Below the pieces are notes generated by a model that worked only from the letters and a program-made list of their open reading frames with translations, was not told the origin of the DNA and made no database searches. A program made the position numbers and the translations under genes. Source: Monilinia fructicola (Eukaryota > Ascomycota > Leotiomycetes > Helotiales > Sclerotiniaceae). Taken from it: DNA of 64,000 nt. Shown here piece by piece: positions 11,026 through 23,256 of the stretch. The DNA lies in NCBI GenBank assembly GCA_008692225.1, contig VICG01000004.1:372501-436500 (forward strand), written 5' to 3'. How positions within the stretch are numbered: the stretch's first letter is position 1; each line of letters opens with the position of its first letter.

Positions 11026-12536
11026 TTTTGTGATTGGAGTTTGGGTTTGTTTGATGGGGTGTGTGGATTGGTGTGTGTGGGGATATAGTCAGGAAGAAGG
11101 GTTTGGAGATGAGAAATTTTTTTGGTTGGGCTTTTTTGGGGTGGGGGGGATTTAGGTGCGCTGGGGTGGGATGTGGGTGGGATGGGGGAACATGGATAAG
11201 GTGTACTCTGTATAGAGTACATTATGGAAGGGCTGGGTGGGAAGGAGATGAGGAAGGAAGGGGAAGGGGAAGGGGGGAGGTTAGGATGTGAGATTGGGAG
11301 AGTTATGTTCTGGTGCTGGGGTTGTGATATATATATACAGTAGGTAGGTGAGTGGGTGGTTGGGTGTAGATTTTATGGAGGGGATGGATGTGAATGTGAA
11401 AGGGGAAGGGGAAGAGGAAGAGGAAGAGGAAGAGGAAGAGGAAGAGGAAGAGGAAGAGGAAGAGGAAGAGGAAGAAAGAAGTGGTTTAGTCGGCCGCGGG
11501 GTTTGGTGATGCGATATCGTTGGGTTATGCGGGGGATGAGAAATTCTATATCTATGATTATTTTGATGGACGATGGTTTCACTTCGGGCTTCTGTTGTGT
11601 TGTGTTTTGTTCTATCCTGTTCATTCTAAGTTTTGTCTCTCTTGGGTTCTTCCGCGAAGTTGCGTTGGAGAGCTCGAGGAGAGACAGGTTGGATGTGGCG
11701 TTTTGATTGTTTTACTTGGCTATTGTGCTGGGTGCATCTGCGACGTTTTGCTATGGGATCTTGCGGTTTTTCTGGAGTGTCTCGCATTCACTGGTCAAGG
11801 TGTGCTGGTGGTAATATCAGAGTGGTGGAGTTTGCTCGTGATTCTGATGCTTAACATTATCACGAGTATGATCGTAGCTCCACCTGGTGCTCTGTGAAAG
11901 GTGGTCTTGGGCAAGTGAGCTTGGGCAAGTGAGAGCTGTTGATGCTCTATTGTGGGATAGAGTGTATGAATTTGTAAGCTATTTGGCTGATGCTCATTTT
12001 CTGAGTGGCATATATTTTTGGCAGCTGAAATATCTCTCCAGATCTCTGGGAATTAAAGATCTTATAATTTGATTACTTTCTATCTGGGGATGCTGATATG
12101 ATACCAGGTATCCAAAGATATCCCCAGGTGGCTCTCGGCTGGTATAAATTCTCGTTTCTGATGCGTGTAGAGACAAAGATACACTTATTATCACATATAT
12201 CTCACCGTGCATGCACACGACTCACTTCTTGATATTGAAATAGTGGATTATTCCCACCAAATGATATATTCCGTGGGCTAGTAACACTTAAATGATGAAT
12301 ATTGGCCCAGAAATAATCTCTTGTCCTCTCAAGAACCTTAGCATCTACTCTTTGGCCCTTCAAAGTTGTATTGGAAACTGTTGCAATACAACTAAAGTAT
12401 TCTTTATAATGATAATCACACTGTTGAGATTTTGTGTAACTACTTATAATTACTCATTCGGTAAATTAGTGCATGGTTTATCCTCTCGCCCACTCAATCA
12501 CAAATCCATCAATGCTATCGCATGGTGTAACTCTCC
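11026..12536. other. Low-complexity intergenic region
   Basis: G- and purine-rich upstream half, then ordinary AT-rich spacer. Long open frames here are products of the biased composition, not genes. No RNA gene seen. Confidence 0.55.
11399..11478. repeat. AGAGGA hexanucleotide microsatellite
   Basis: About eleven tandem AGAGGA units on the plus strand, bordered on the left by GGGGAA units. The whole block is pure purine on one strand. Confidence 0.92.
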
Positions 12537-13381
12537 TCAAACCATATTATCCCCATCGCTTAAAGCTTGACTACACCCCCGTGGCTTCTGATCTCCCTTC
12601 TCATCAGAAGACCCATCCTTACGCGTCAGTCTGCCAAAAGATCCATCACCCCATCTCCATCCCTGCTCAAGCTCTTCCTCAGAGTATTCATCAATTATCT
12701 CCGATCCATCACACCCAACACACGAATCCCATCTAGTCATAAGATAACCCGCACACTTATAACCCGAAGCAATGATGAAAACCACGAAACAAAAGACTGC
12801 AAATTCAATGCCTCGTAGTTGAGGTGGATCGAGCTCCTTTTCTTGCATTGACGATAGGATTGGATGTTCGAAGCCCGTCTGAGGATTAGCATTGTGTGGT
12901 ATCGTGGAGGATTGGTAATGACCAGGCGATTCGAAATGCAGCGTGTGGCTATCATGCACTGCCCTCAACGCCAATTGTCTAAGGACAAAAAATCCAATCA
13001 ATATTGCCATGAACATGGCGGAAATGATTTGTAATTGGAAAATTCCAGACCAAATCATCTTACGCCCATTACCGCTGCGCTGAGGACGCTTGGTGAAAGG
13101 ATCAGTAGGGTGATGAATAGAGGAGCGGGAACGTAGGGTATGGCGTTGATATTGGAGGAGTGGTTGGGTCTCTGGAGTGACGGCTCCGAAAGGGATGGGG
13201 AAGTAGAATTCGGGAACCGGAGTGATGAATGGTGAGGTTGTGGTTGATGGGTTTGATTTGATGGAAGACATGTTTGAGTTTTCTGTGGGTTGGATGTTAG
13301 TAGATGGGAGATATGAAAATCTTTGTCACTGAGAAAGTTTAAATGAAGAGAGGAATACATACTTGAAAACTTGGAGACCAT
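12537..13381 (-). CDS. Uncharacterised two-TM membrane protein
   Basis: Two exons: a 19-nt first exon 13363-13381 (ATG 13381) and 12537-13282, joined in frame across an 80-nt intron, giving 254 residues. A second in-frame ATG at 13271 would give 244. The N-terminal third is Ser/Thr/Pro-rich with a basic stretch (RSGNGRK) just before TM1 (IISAMFMAILIGFFVL). A polar loop of about 50 residues follows, then TM2 (EFAVFCFVVFIIASGY) and an acidic tail (EYSEEELEQG). No signal peptide and no known domain. Its promoter region faces that of the gene at 14446, which also encodes a two-TM protein. Function unknown. Confidence 0.72.
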
Positions 13382-14380
13382 GGCTTGGGGCGTTCAATCA
13401 ATCTTTGAAGAAACGAGTGATCACTCTGTTCAAGAGCGATACTATCCAGGTGTAGATCGTCTTCCGAGCTGATATTGAGAAGTAGTGTTCCTTGTATAGA
13501 GTCTGAATGTCAAGATTATGTGGGAGACTTCTTCGTGGGTTGTTGTAAACAGTTTGGTAGGGATCTGTTCAAAAATGCTTCCGAAAACCTCTATGGAAGA
13601 GAATAGACTATATAGCCATTGCTCTTCCTACGGTAGAAATGATATCACTAGTTGCTCCATACTAGTTTCGAGTTGCTATAGTCTACTGGATAGCTAGTTA
13701 ATGATATCTTACGGTTATGAGCCAAATATTTAGTTGGAGATAATGGTGTTTCTTGGACCCTGAACCGTAATACCTCAATTCTTCTATTCCCAGTTGTTGT
13801 TGAGCAGTACCATAACAGCCCAGAAATCTCAATCTAGATAGCTGGAGTATAAACCGTACGAGATAAAGTAGTGGGATTGTCTTTTTAACTGTTCTCTGGC
13901 TTTTAGGAAAACTAAATATCGTATGAGCATGCTCTTTACTATCTCTGGTGGCAAAGTACCTGGAAAAGTGTCATCTAGATGGTTACTAGTATACTATATG
14001 AGCTTCAAATCGGAATTAGTCAAACAGAGAGACAGCTGTAATATTAGAAATGCTCGGAAACACTTATTATTATTCTTCTTAAAACAATAGACTAGTTCAA
14101 TTGGATATAACAGATTTACTAGATGAACCGTACCATCTAGTTAGATTCAGCCCCTTCACCCACCTCGCTACGACAGCTACTAGACATTCACTCCCATCTA
14201 ACGAAAACTTTCAACCTTATGACCTCATCTCGTTAATTTGGTACAACAGCAACCTCACGAACCGCATTATACCTTTTCCAAAGTGTACCATTCAAGTCTT
14301 ATCACGAATATCTCTTCCATCTATTACAGCTGACTGATAACACTAGTATTTTTTCGCCCTATTGGCATATGGCAATCATC
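13382..14380. other. Divergent promoter region
   Basis: About 1 kb between two divergent two-TM protein genes. No gene inside; several ACTAGT/CTAGTT strings but no clear repeat. Confidence 0.55.
13608..13615 (-). promoter_or_regulatory. Candidate TATA box
   Basis: CTATATAG about 230 bp upstream of the ATG at 13381 on the minus strand. Position is plausible for a fungal promoter, nothing more. Confidence 0.3.
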
Positions 14381-14388
14381 TATATAAA
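14381..14388 (+). promoter_or_regulatory. TATA box of the 14446 gene
   Basis: TATATAAA 58-65 bp upstream of ATG 14446. This spacing favours 14446 as the first start codon after transcription start. Confidence 0.5.
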
Positions 14389-14445
14389 ACCTGTCCCAGC
14401 TGGGAAGTTCTGAGAATTTACAACTAATTTCAGAAGAAGATTCAC

Positions 14446-16131
14446 ATGAGAAACCCACAACATCAACTTCCTAAATCTTTTATACAAACACTCAGGTTCA
14501 ATCAATTTGATAAATTCAATTCACCGGATTCTGCAAAACTACAAATTAGTTCGTTAGATATGGTTTTCAATAGAGGTATATTCATTCTACCCCTCGTACC
14601 TTTCACTTATTTCCTCCAATACTCTAGTATCATTCGCTCAGTTTACAATCAACTAATCCTCATAGTAGACTCAAAAAAATTCAGGAACTCCAGAAAACCT
14701 ACAAGACTTCCAAAGAGTGCGGCAAGTAGCGCACATCCTCATATCAAGATGGCTATGAATACACAGATCTGCGCTAGCCCGATCAATAATGATGGCAGTT
14801 CGGCCGCAAATTTTACACAAGAGACTCTCACTCCAGTGAAACGCAGAGACAGGGGAAAACCAAAGCCGATTTCGAAGATTCCATCTCCAACTGGATCAGA
14901 TCGAGCCCAATCATCAACACCGGAACGGTCCACACCTACTCCCATTACAACTGTTGACTACTCGAACATACACAACAACGACACTCAAACTATATCTACT
15001 TCACCTACCTCAGTCAAAGCTATGAAGGAGAATGTTACTGATGCAATGGTTACTGATCACTTTAAATCCGCCGATTTCGAGTCACCTCGATCACTACAAA
15101 GTCACACTCCGATCTTAACTGCGAATATGAGTAGCCCGATTTTAATAAACAAGAAAGGTCCGTGTACAACCGCAGTATCGATCTCCGAAGGAACACCATG
15201 GAAGGATCCGGTTTCTTTAACAGAACCAAGCCTGATGGCATCTCCTATTGAACCCCCTTCTTCAGCAGCTTCTCATATGACCCCCTCTCCTCGTGATATT
15301 GCTCCTCCAGCCCCAGTGAGCTCCTACACCTCTTATACGTCATTCACTCACACCCCACCCCGCCTCCCACCATCACCATCACCACCTCGTCCTCTCCCCC
15401 AAACCTCGCAATCAACACCGCTCCTCCCAAACCCCCATTGTCCCTCCAATACCACTCAGCAAACTCATTCAACCCTCCCTCCTGGCTACTACGAGTACCA
15501 CACCATAAATGGAACAACAATCCTTCCTCTCACCTCTGAAGCCCGCGCATCTGGCAATGACTCTGGTCATGAATCTTCCCTATCACCCGTTTCATCCCGT
15601 GAAGATGGATGTCGCAGCTCTTGTGGCGTCAAGACAAGTTTGATCTGTACATACCTATTGTTTGCATGCTCTCTCACCTGGCTCTTGTGGATGAGTTGGG
15701 GAACCATCACACCAGCAGATTTGGGCCATCGCGGTATTATCGGATCGGAGGATGGACCTGCCACCGTTTCATCTTATGATGCAGATTTGCCTATCGTTGC
15801 ATCATTAACACCTCGTCGTATTGTTGATGATCCTCTTGAAATGGATAATGTCGTTCTTCCTCCTGATGTCGAGAGTTCAGCTGAACCGAACAGCCCACAG
15901 TGTCCACGTCATCCACATCATCCACACTATCCAGAGTATCCAAAGTATGCGGAGTATCCAGGCTGTCCCCCACCCCCCAAAAATGACTCTCCCGATCCTT
16001 CATCAGGGAATGGTTTTTTCGAGCCTCTTGTTGTGGTTATGTTGCACACCATGGGCATTGCAATGGGCGTGTTTGCTATCATTTGGATCATTACCATCTT
16101 GATGCGATACGACCGAGAGAATTCGATTTGA
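14446..16131 (+). CDS. Uncharacterised Pro/Ser/Thr-rich two-TM protein
   Basis: Single-exon frame of 561 residues from ATG 14446. The TATA box at 14381 supports this start; an alternative ATG at 14749 would give 460 residues and drop a less convincing N-terminus. Residues about 105-390 are disordered, rich in Pro, Ser and Thr (for example PPRLPPSPSPPRP). TM1 is near residues 398-420 (LICTYLLFACSLTWLLWM) and TM2 near 527-551 (VVVMLHTMGIAMGVFAIIWI). The loop between them is about 105 residues and holds a His/Pro/Tyr-rich repeat-like patch (HPHHPHYPEYPKYAEYP). The C-terminus is short and basic. No known domain; divergent neighbour of the two-TM gene at 12537. Confidence 0.72.
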   Translation: MRNPQHQLPKSFIQTLRFNQFDKFNSPDSAKLQISSLDMVFNRGIFILPLVPFTYFLQYSSIIRSVYNQLILIVDSKKFRNSRKPTRLPKSAASSAHPHIKMAMNTQICASPINNDGSSAANFTQETLTPVKRRDRGKPKPISKIPSPTGSDRAQSSTPERSTPTPITTVDYSNIHNNDTQTISTSPTSVKAMKENVTDAMVTDHFKSADFESPRSLQSHTPILTANMSSPILINKKGPCTTAVSISEGTPWKDPVSLTEPSLMASPIEPPSSAASHMTPSPRDIAPPAPVSSYTSYTSFTHTPPRLPPSPSPPRPLPQTSQSTPLLPNPHCPSNTTQQTHSTLPPGYYEYHTINGTTILPLTSEARASGNDSGHESSLSPVSSREDGCRSSCGVKTSLICTYLLFACSLTWLLWMSWGTITPADLGHRGIIGSEDGPATVSSYDADLPIVASLTPRRIVDDPLEMDNVVLPPDVESSAEPNSPQCPRHPHHPHYPEYPKYAEYPGCPPPPKNDSPDPSSGNGFFEPLVVVMLHTMGIAMGVFAIIWIITILMRYDRENSI

Positions 16132-18252
16132 AGTAAGGAATGGTCTTTTTTCTAGGCGCGAAGGCTAAAAATTTGGCTATGGTATGACGATGGGTTCATG
16201 TCATATCAACTATCTGAGCTACCGTGAGAAATTCACAGTGGGGGGGTGTATCTGCGAGTATACTGGTAGCTGAATCGCAGATACTGTTTTGGGGTCAATA
16301 TATTAATTAGAGTGGGCATCTCAATAGGAAGGTCAACAGATAAGTAATGGCTGAGATGAGCGGATTCGGGATATTGAGTCTGGAATGAACAACTTCTGGC
16401 TCTCTCTCAAGGTTTATGGAGGAGATATCCGGGTAGATAGTGGAAATTCGGTTTCTTAAGATAGAGCAGTGGCTACTGTATCTTCTTCGTGTTTCCTATG
16501 CAATGAATAATCCTCAACAAATGATTGTGTATTATTTGATTCTAACATTATGCGCATCATGAATGAATGTGCAACTCATTGAATGGCTAAAACTATCTTC
16601 CAAATTGAAAATGGATCTATTTCAACAACTTTGCTAGAGTAGCGACGCCTTTATGAGAGTTATAAGGGATAAATAGGTTACAAAGAAATTATACCACGAA
16701 GTATTTGAGAGGCGACATCCTATACTAATGCCTCGACCCCATTTCGCCTTTTGATTTGCGTCCCCCAGCAAATCTAAATTCCAATTATCATAATTCAAGG
16801 GACACATATAAATGTTGCTAGCAAGGACACGAAAGCTCTCACTTACATCTTTGGCGTTGAGATGATCCCTACAAGATTCTGTCGCACTCCTCAGTTTAGA
16901 CCACAACTTTACTCACGGGTAAAAGCTTCACGTTAATAGAACTACTAAACAAAACTTGACATGATATTATTCCATCCCATGGTTCATCTATGCAGCATAT
17001 TCTGTTTCTCTTACGACAAGCAGCTGCTTGGGCTTCCAGCATCTTGACCTTCCCCCACCATCAAGCTGCCAAAATTCCTCTTCACTGGGAAGACTTTTGC
17101 GGAATCACCAGCCTCAATAGCTTAAGAGTGCACGTCTCAAATCTAATAGAGTGTCGATGGTGATGTGTGTAGAAAATCCCCATTATGCCACTACCCAGAA
17201 CTTCCAAACATATGGTATTCTGGATTACAATGTAGCCCAATCAATTCCTCAATGAAGCAAAAGCCTCAAGATATTGGAGGTCAATGAGTTGCGATTCTTC
17301 CGCTGCACAGAAGCTCTAGTAATGGCTCTATGACGAATCTACTCGCTGGAGACACTTCACACAAGAACTTGAGAGACTTATTGGCCTAAGCTAAGCATAT
17401 CATTGTGGATGGATCTCTGTATGAGGTGATGGATGAAGACTTGATAGATGAGGATCGAAATGATAAGAAATCCGGAACGAAGAATCGGAGCTCGCCGAAG
17501 CACGATAGGCGATTAGCTTTGGATTATGTTGAAATATGTGACTCTACTTGCGTCCTTAACAATGTGCGCACTTGCTTGATACAACGAGAGAGCTTGATGT
17601 CTCACAGGCCGCATCTTTGGAGACAAGTCGTCCATCGTGACTCTAGTCCTCCATTTTCACCAATTCCGTGCATGCATATGCAGTGAAACAGAAGAGATCC
17701 CCTCTTCTAGAACAAACATCTCCACGTCGAATATTGACTTGCATTAGCATCCCACAGCACATGCACCAGCTGCAGGAACTCCGGCTTTTGATATGAAAAT
17801 AGCAGGAGACAATCGTATCGATCTTTTGCATGTGAAAGCTCTCCCAATATCCGTCCTATCTGCACACAATTTATCCTTTCGTCTGCGAATTCCACAGACC
17901 GGTCGCATGACCCCCACGATCAATTTACCCAGCGACTGAGCAATTGTCGGTCCATAAGACCGGCTTGGCTACAGCTTTGTATGACGGCGAACCTATCGTC
18001 CACGACGCCAAGTGTGCAGTCAGCACGGGGTCTATGAATCCTTGGAATTCGATGAAGCGGGGATTTGAGTTCTATATCTGCACGACCGGACGCATCCAAC
18101 TTTCGTTTAGTTTGCTCCGCGTCTACAGTAGCTCATTGATAACTGTACCACCTTCCTCAATCACACCAATGCCGAACCCAAAGAATATTCTGGAACATTC
18201 TTGATGTGTGTGTCGGTATTTTAGATATTTCAAGCATTATTGGGAAAATAAA
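16132..18252. other. Intergenic region
   Basis: About 2.1 kb with only short frames (for example 17405-17686 and 17944-18204) that start or stop without support. No gene or RNA recognised. Confidence 0.5.
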
Positions 18253-20454
18253 ATGGGTCTAGTCGATTTGGGACATGAAGGAGATCCCGTTCTTACAAAG
18301 ATTGTGGACAAAGATAAAGTAGCGTGGTATCAAAAGAGAAATTTGAGAATCTTGTATTTCGTGCTATATCCGACGTGTATGGGTATTGAGATGACGTCGG
18401 GGTTTGACTCACAGATGATTAATGGGTTGCAATTCATTCCTTCTTGGAACAAGTGTGAGTTTGTGATCAGGGAGCTCATTGATTGGAATGCTATTGATAA
18501 ATGCGCAGACTTTGGTGTGGCGACGATTGATGGGGCTGGGAAATCAACGTATGCTTTGAAGGCAGAGCTATTAGGGATTGTGGCGGCGGCGTATAGTTTA
18601 GGTGCTATTTTGTCAATACCGTTTGTACCAGTTATCGCTCAACGTTTTGGACGCCGGTGGTCCATCATGTTTGGGTCTGCCGTTATGGTTGTTGGGTCAT
18701 TTCTCCAGGGCTTCTCGGTCAATGGTGCGGCCCACCTAAGCACATTCAGGGGATATATGCTCATCTGGAGATAGTTGCAATGTACATCATTGCAAGAATG
18801 TTCCTTGGATTCGGTATCGTCTTTGCTATTGTCTCCGGCTCCGCTATGCTTGGTGAGCTAGCATATCCCAAAGAACGGGCCGTCATGACTTCCCTCTTCA
18901 ATGCATCTTGGTTTGTGGGATCTTTGATCGCATCTGGAATTACTGTTCGTACGGCAACCATAAATACTGATTGGGGGTGGAGAATCCCATCTCTTCTTCA
19001 AGCTTGCCCATCACTTATCCAAATATTTTTTGTTTTGTGAGTGCTTTCTCGAGTTGCCATTGATACGGCTAACGAGACTTGAAGTTTTCTGCCAGAGAGT
19101 CCTCGATATCTTATTAGCAAGGATAGAAGAGATGAAGCATTCGATATCCTGGTTAAATATCATGCAGAAGGAAACGGTGACTCGATATTCGTGCGTGCTG
19201 AAATGACTCAGATCGAGACAACAATCAAGCTAGAAGTGGAAGCTGCTCAGCGATCCTGGATGTCGATGCTAAGTACCCCCGGAATGAGACGACGAGTCTT
19301 CCTTGCATCTGCTATGGGGATTTTCACACAATGGTCTGGCAATACTTTGATTTCGTGAGGAAACCTCATTCGATACTCTGTTGCACCCCCAAAGAAAGAA
19401 CACTCTAATCATCTCAGATTCTACCTCTCCAAAATTCTCGCCATGATTGGATACACCGATACCAATACCAAAACCATGATAAATCTTGGTTCCACCGCTT
19501 GGTCATTTCTCACTGGAACCATAATCGTACTCCTGGTGCCACGTTACAAACGCCGTACCATGTTTCTGCTATGTGCTTGTAGTATGTTCTTCGTATACAT
19601 AGCATGGACCATCAGTATGCAGCGAGCCATGCTAGCATATGAGACCCATCGACCCAATAAAGCCGCTGCCATTACAACACTATTCTTTATATTTATCTAT
19701 TCCCCTTGTTACAATATCGGAAACAATGCACTGGCATATAGTGAGTTATCTCTTCGTCCAGAATCCCTCGTCCAGAAGCGAACTGAATGTAAGCGGAAGA
19801 GAAGCTGGAAGAATGTATAGAAATTGCTCATTCGGCTTCGGATGGCTTAGCAAATTGAAGGATATCAAGGAAGCCTATCAACCCAATACTATTGGATGAT
19901 AGCCTTCGTTCCTGTCACCTGTCACCTGTCACAACCCAATATTCTAACAAACCCCCAGCATATCTAGTAGAACTCTTCCCCTACGCCGACCGCTCCCGCG
20001 GCATCTCCATCGAACAATTTTTCGTCCGCGCAGCCAACTTTTTTACCACATTTGTGAATCCCATTGGCATGGCCAATATCGGTTGGAAATATCTTGTCAT
20101 GTATTGTGTGACTATTTGCATTGAAATCATTGTGATTTATTTCTTCTACCCCGAGACTCAGGGGAGAACGTTGGAAGAACTGGCTTTCTGTGAGTGGTGT
20201 TTTGTTCTCATGAGAAATCACCAGCATATGCGTGTGTGAGAAAGCTGAACGGTATGTGAAGCTGTGCACAGCACTAACTGCGTATTTTTAATGCAGTATT
20301 CGAAGATAAAGCATTGGCTGAGAGGGCCGTTGTGGCTGTGGAGAAAACTATTCAGTCTGATCATCGTGAGGGATTGGGACGAGAGGAAGTATCACTGGCA
20401 TCAGCACCCACGAAGAAATTCGCTGGATCCAAGAACGTGGATTTGGGTGATTGA
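18253..20454 (+). CDS. MFS sugar transporter, lactose-permease-like
   Basis: Plasma-membrane proton-coupled sugar transporter of the major facilitator superfamily, expected 12 TM segments. Six exons: 18253-18724, 18775-19036, 19085-19354, 19418-19740, 19959-20189, 20297-20454. All junctions keep frame, and the predicted product has about 570 residues. Signatures are MTSGFDSQMINGLQ in TM1, RFGRRWSIMFG in loop 2-3, ARMFLGFG then ELAYPKERA, PESPRYLISK after TM6, YLVELFPYADRSRG, and YPETQGRTLEEL near the end. This pattern is closest to fungal lactose/hexose permease-type carriers; the substrate cannot be read from sequence. The start is the first ATG in frame; upstream frame has no ATG. Intron 4 (218 nt) holds a small GTCACCT triplet repeat. 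Confidence 0.9.
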
Positions 20455-21331
20455 TATCTGAGCTTTTGCTTAAGCTTAGGAATTTCCATAACCTCTGATT
20501 ATTCTTACCTCCTCCTACTCGAGTATTTCCCCTATTGAACCCCTATTTTCTTGGCGTTATTTCCGCTTCTTCGCCAACTGACCTGATCAATTTGGAGTTA
20601 ATATGATATTTTTAACTTCATCGTTCAACGTGACCATAAAAGTGTCTTTCAAATACTTGATACGGCGCCATTGGCCTTTATATCATAAAGGTTAACTCCC
20701 TCATCCATAACGCTCTTCCCATATCGCCAAAAGCACAAAAAGAAAAAAAAAACCATTGCTGGCGCGTCCCTACACGCAAAGCCCCCACATACGTGCACGT
20801 TCTCCGCGCGTTAATCTTAAGTCCCAAAGATCTCCATCTATAGCTGCTGTATTCTTCATCCAACTTTTTAACATAGTTACCCACTGGTAACCCACTCAAG
20901 GAAATTTTCCAAAAGCTTGGTATTCTTCTCGCCCCTATGATTTGCCCTTGGCAATTCAAAATCGAGATGTTATGGAGCCTTTCGCTTCGGCGTCCGCGGC
21001 ATTGTAGCAGTAGGAAGTTGGTACCGCTGTTGATAGTGTAGGGCGGGAAGAGGTGAGAGAACCATCTTGTGAGTTCTTTCTGTGTTTGATATGTGAGGAA
21101 GAGCAGGCAATTCGAAGTCACGCTTTTGTATGGTTTCTCTTGTGTTCTGTCTTCTACTTTCTACGCCGTTTTATTTGTATTTTTTGACCTTTTTTTTCAG
21201 GTGGTTCTCAACCCCTTTTTCCTTGAGATTTGTCTGTTGGGTCAAAAGTACACCATCATTTTATACCTTTCTTTTACATCTATCGTATATTTTATACGCC
21301 TCTTTCAATCTGTTCACCCCTCAATCACGCA
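20455..21331. other. Intergenic region and 5' leader
   Basis: Between the transporter and the ASST gene. A 147-codon minus-strand frame (20678-21121) starts with GTG and has no recognisable content, so it is left out. The T-rich stretch 21150-21330 is probably promoter and leader of the next gene. Confidence 0.55.
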
Positions 21332-23256
21332 ATGCGGGGTCTATACATATCTTTCCTCTTCCCCGCCCTCCAAGTTGTTGCCATCAACACCCCCCCAGAA
21401 TCAGCATTCCCCAGTATCAATTCCACCGCCTTCGACGCCGGAGACTATGGTGCATATCCAAATCGTACATACAGAACTCGTCCAGACATCATCTCACCGC
21501 GTCTCAATATCCTGCAAGCAGATCCACAATGTGATGATGGATTGTACACAATGATATCCCTTCGAGGAGATAAAGTACATGTCGCGGGACAAAGTCCCAT
21601 GATCCATGATGCGAGGGGTAATCTAGTATGGATGAATGCGAGTTATGGAGAAACATTTGGATTGAATGTGCAGAGGTATAAGGGGGTGGACTACTTGACT
21701 TTCTGGCAAGGTGATGATTCGATAGGAGGACATGGGGAAGGTGTTTATGTAATGGTATGTTGATCGAATATACTGTTCCATCTTTACTCCAAAAGCCAGG
21801 AATTTGAAAACTGGAGATGAGACTCATCCATCATCTAGCTGGATTCCCAATACAACGAGGCATTCCGGATAACCGCCGGCGACGGACACCCAGGCGACCT
21901 CCACGAGTTCCATATCACTCCCTCCGGAACTGCCCTAGTAACACAATACATCCTCAAAGAAGTACCCATCATCTACCAGCAGCGCTCACGCAAAGGCTGG
22001 GTGTGGGATTCCGTAGTCCAAGAAATCAACATTGAAACTACCGAGATCCTCTTCGAATGGCACGCTTCGGATCATTATGGAACCGAAGAATCCTATCTCC
22101 CACCTGGAACGATGGGGCTGCGGAGAGATCATGCGTATGATTTTTTTCACGTCAATAGTATCGATAAAGATGGCGTTGGGAATTATCTAATCAGTTCGAG
22201 ATATTTCCAGTCGGTCACGTACATCGATGGGAAGACAGGGGATATCCTGTGGGTACTGGGGGGCAAGAGGAATAATTTCACAGATTTATCTGCTGGAAGA
22301 GCCACGACTTTTGCTTGGCAACATGATGCACACTGGACTCGTGATCATACTGGAATCACGTTGTTTGACAATGGAGCGCGCTATGGTTTAAGGCCCATTG
22401 CAGAGTCTTCGCGCGCAGTACATATTTCCGTGGACCTTGAAGCCATGGCTGCGGAAGTTGTACACGAGTATTTGAATCCTAGGAAGATTATTAGCGCGAG
22501 TCAAGGCAACATGCAGGTTCTCGAGAATGGCAATGTAGTTGTCGGGTATGGATACAATGCTGCTTGGACGGAATATAGTGCCGAGGGCAAAGTCCTCTGT
22601 GATGTCCACATTGGATCTCAAAAGGCCTTTAACACTGGCGCGGTACAAACATATAAAGTGTTGAAACATGCGTGGACTGGAAAACCGGATAGTATACCAG
22701 ATGTAAAGGTAGTGAAAAATAAGGTGTATGTTAGTTGGAATGGCGCCACGGAAGTTAAGCGATGGGTCTTGGAGGGTTCGAGGAGTGAAAGGGCTCAGAT
22801 AAGCGAAGAGGGATTCCAAAAGCTGTTTGAGGTTGACAAGAGTGGGTTTGAGACGAAGATTCTGTTTCATAAGAGAGCGTGGTGTTGGGTGAGGGTTGTC
22901 GCGGTCGGTGTAGAGGGGGTGAGGTTGAGTACTAGTGGGATCTTGGCTACTGAGACAGATTGCGAGGATACGGTATGTAACCCTCCAGTTCGCTCCACTT
23001 AATCATCAAGTCCAACCCAGCCGTTGACATAGCCTTAATAACCATACGCATATAGATCGATACACCGGATACAGGAGAAACCATTGAAGAAGAACCAGAG
23101 GACGAAAACCGACTAATGCCATCAACGTTTGCATTCCAGCTAATGGCCATAGGCGGAGTTGTGATTGGAATTTTGGAGTTGTGTAGAAGGAAAGTTTTAA
23201 AACGGACACTTTCCGATGTTGGTTATCGAGTCCTTCCTATTCAAAATCAAGATTAG
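21332..23256 (+). CDS. ASST-domain (arylsulfotransferase-like) protein
   Basis: Three exons, 21332-21754, 21839-22972 and 23056-23256, give 585 residues. A hydrophobic N-terminus (LYISFLFPALQVVA) looks like a signal peptide, and a TM segment near the C-terminus (FQLMAIGGVVIGILEL) is followed by a basic tail, so the protein is probably secretory-pathway and membrane-anchored. Family hallmarks of fungal ASST proteins (PF14269 type) are HPGDLHEFHITPSGTALV, WDSVVQEI, YDFFHVNSIDKD, GDILWVLGGK and FAWQHDAHW, the last with the conserved His-Asp. The fold is a beta-propeller; sulfotransfer has been shown for bacterial members, but the fungal substrate is unknown. Reading frame intact. Confidence 0.88.

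Noticed and set aside
11356..11706. Arg/Gly-repeat reading frame over the purine tract
   Set aside because: It is a direct translation of the AGAGGA microsatellite, with no other protein features.
18657..18774. Frameshift in the sugar transporter
   Set aside because: The frame change is explained by a normal 50-nt GT-AG intron (18725-18774) that restores family sequence.
20678..21121. 147-codon minus-strand frame
   Set aside because: Starts with GTG, has no domain or coding character, and lies over the promoter of the ASST gene.
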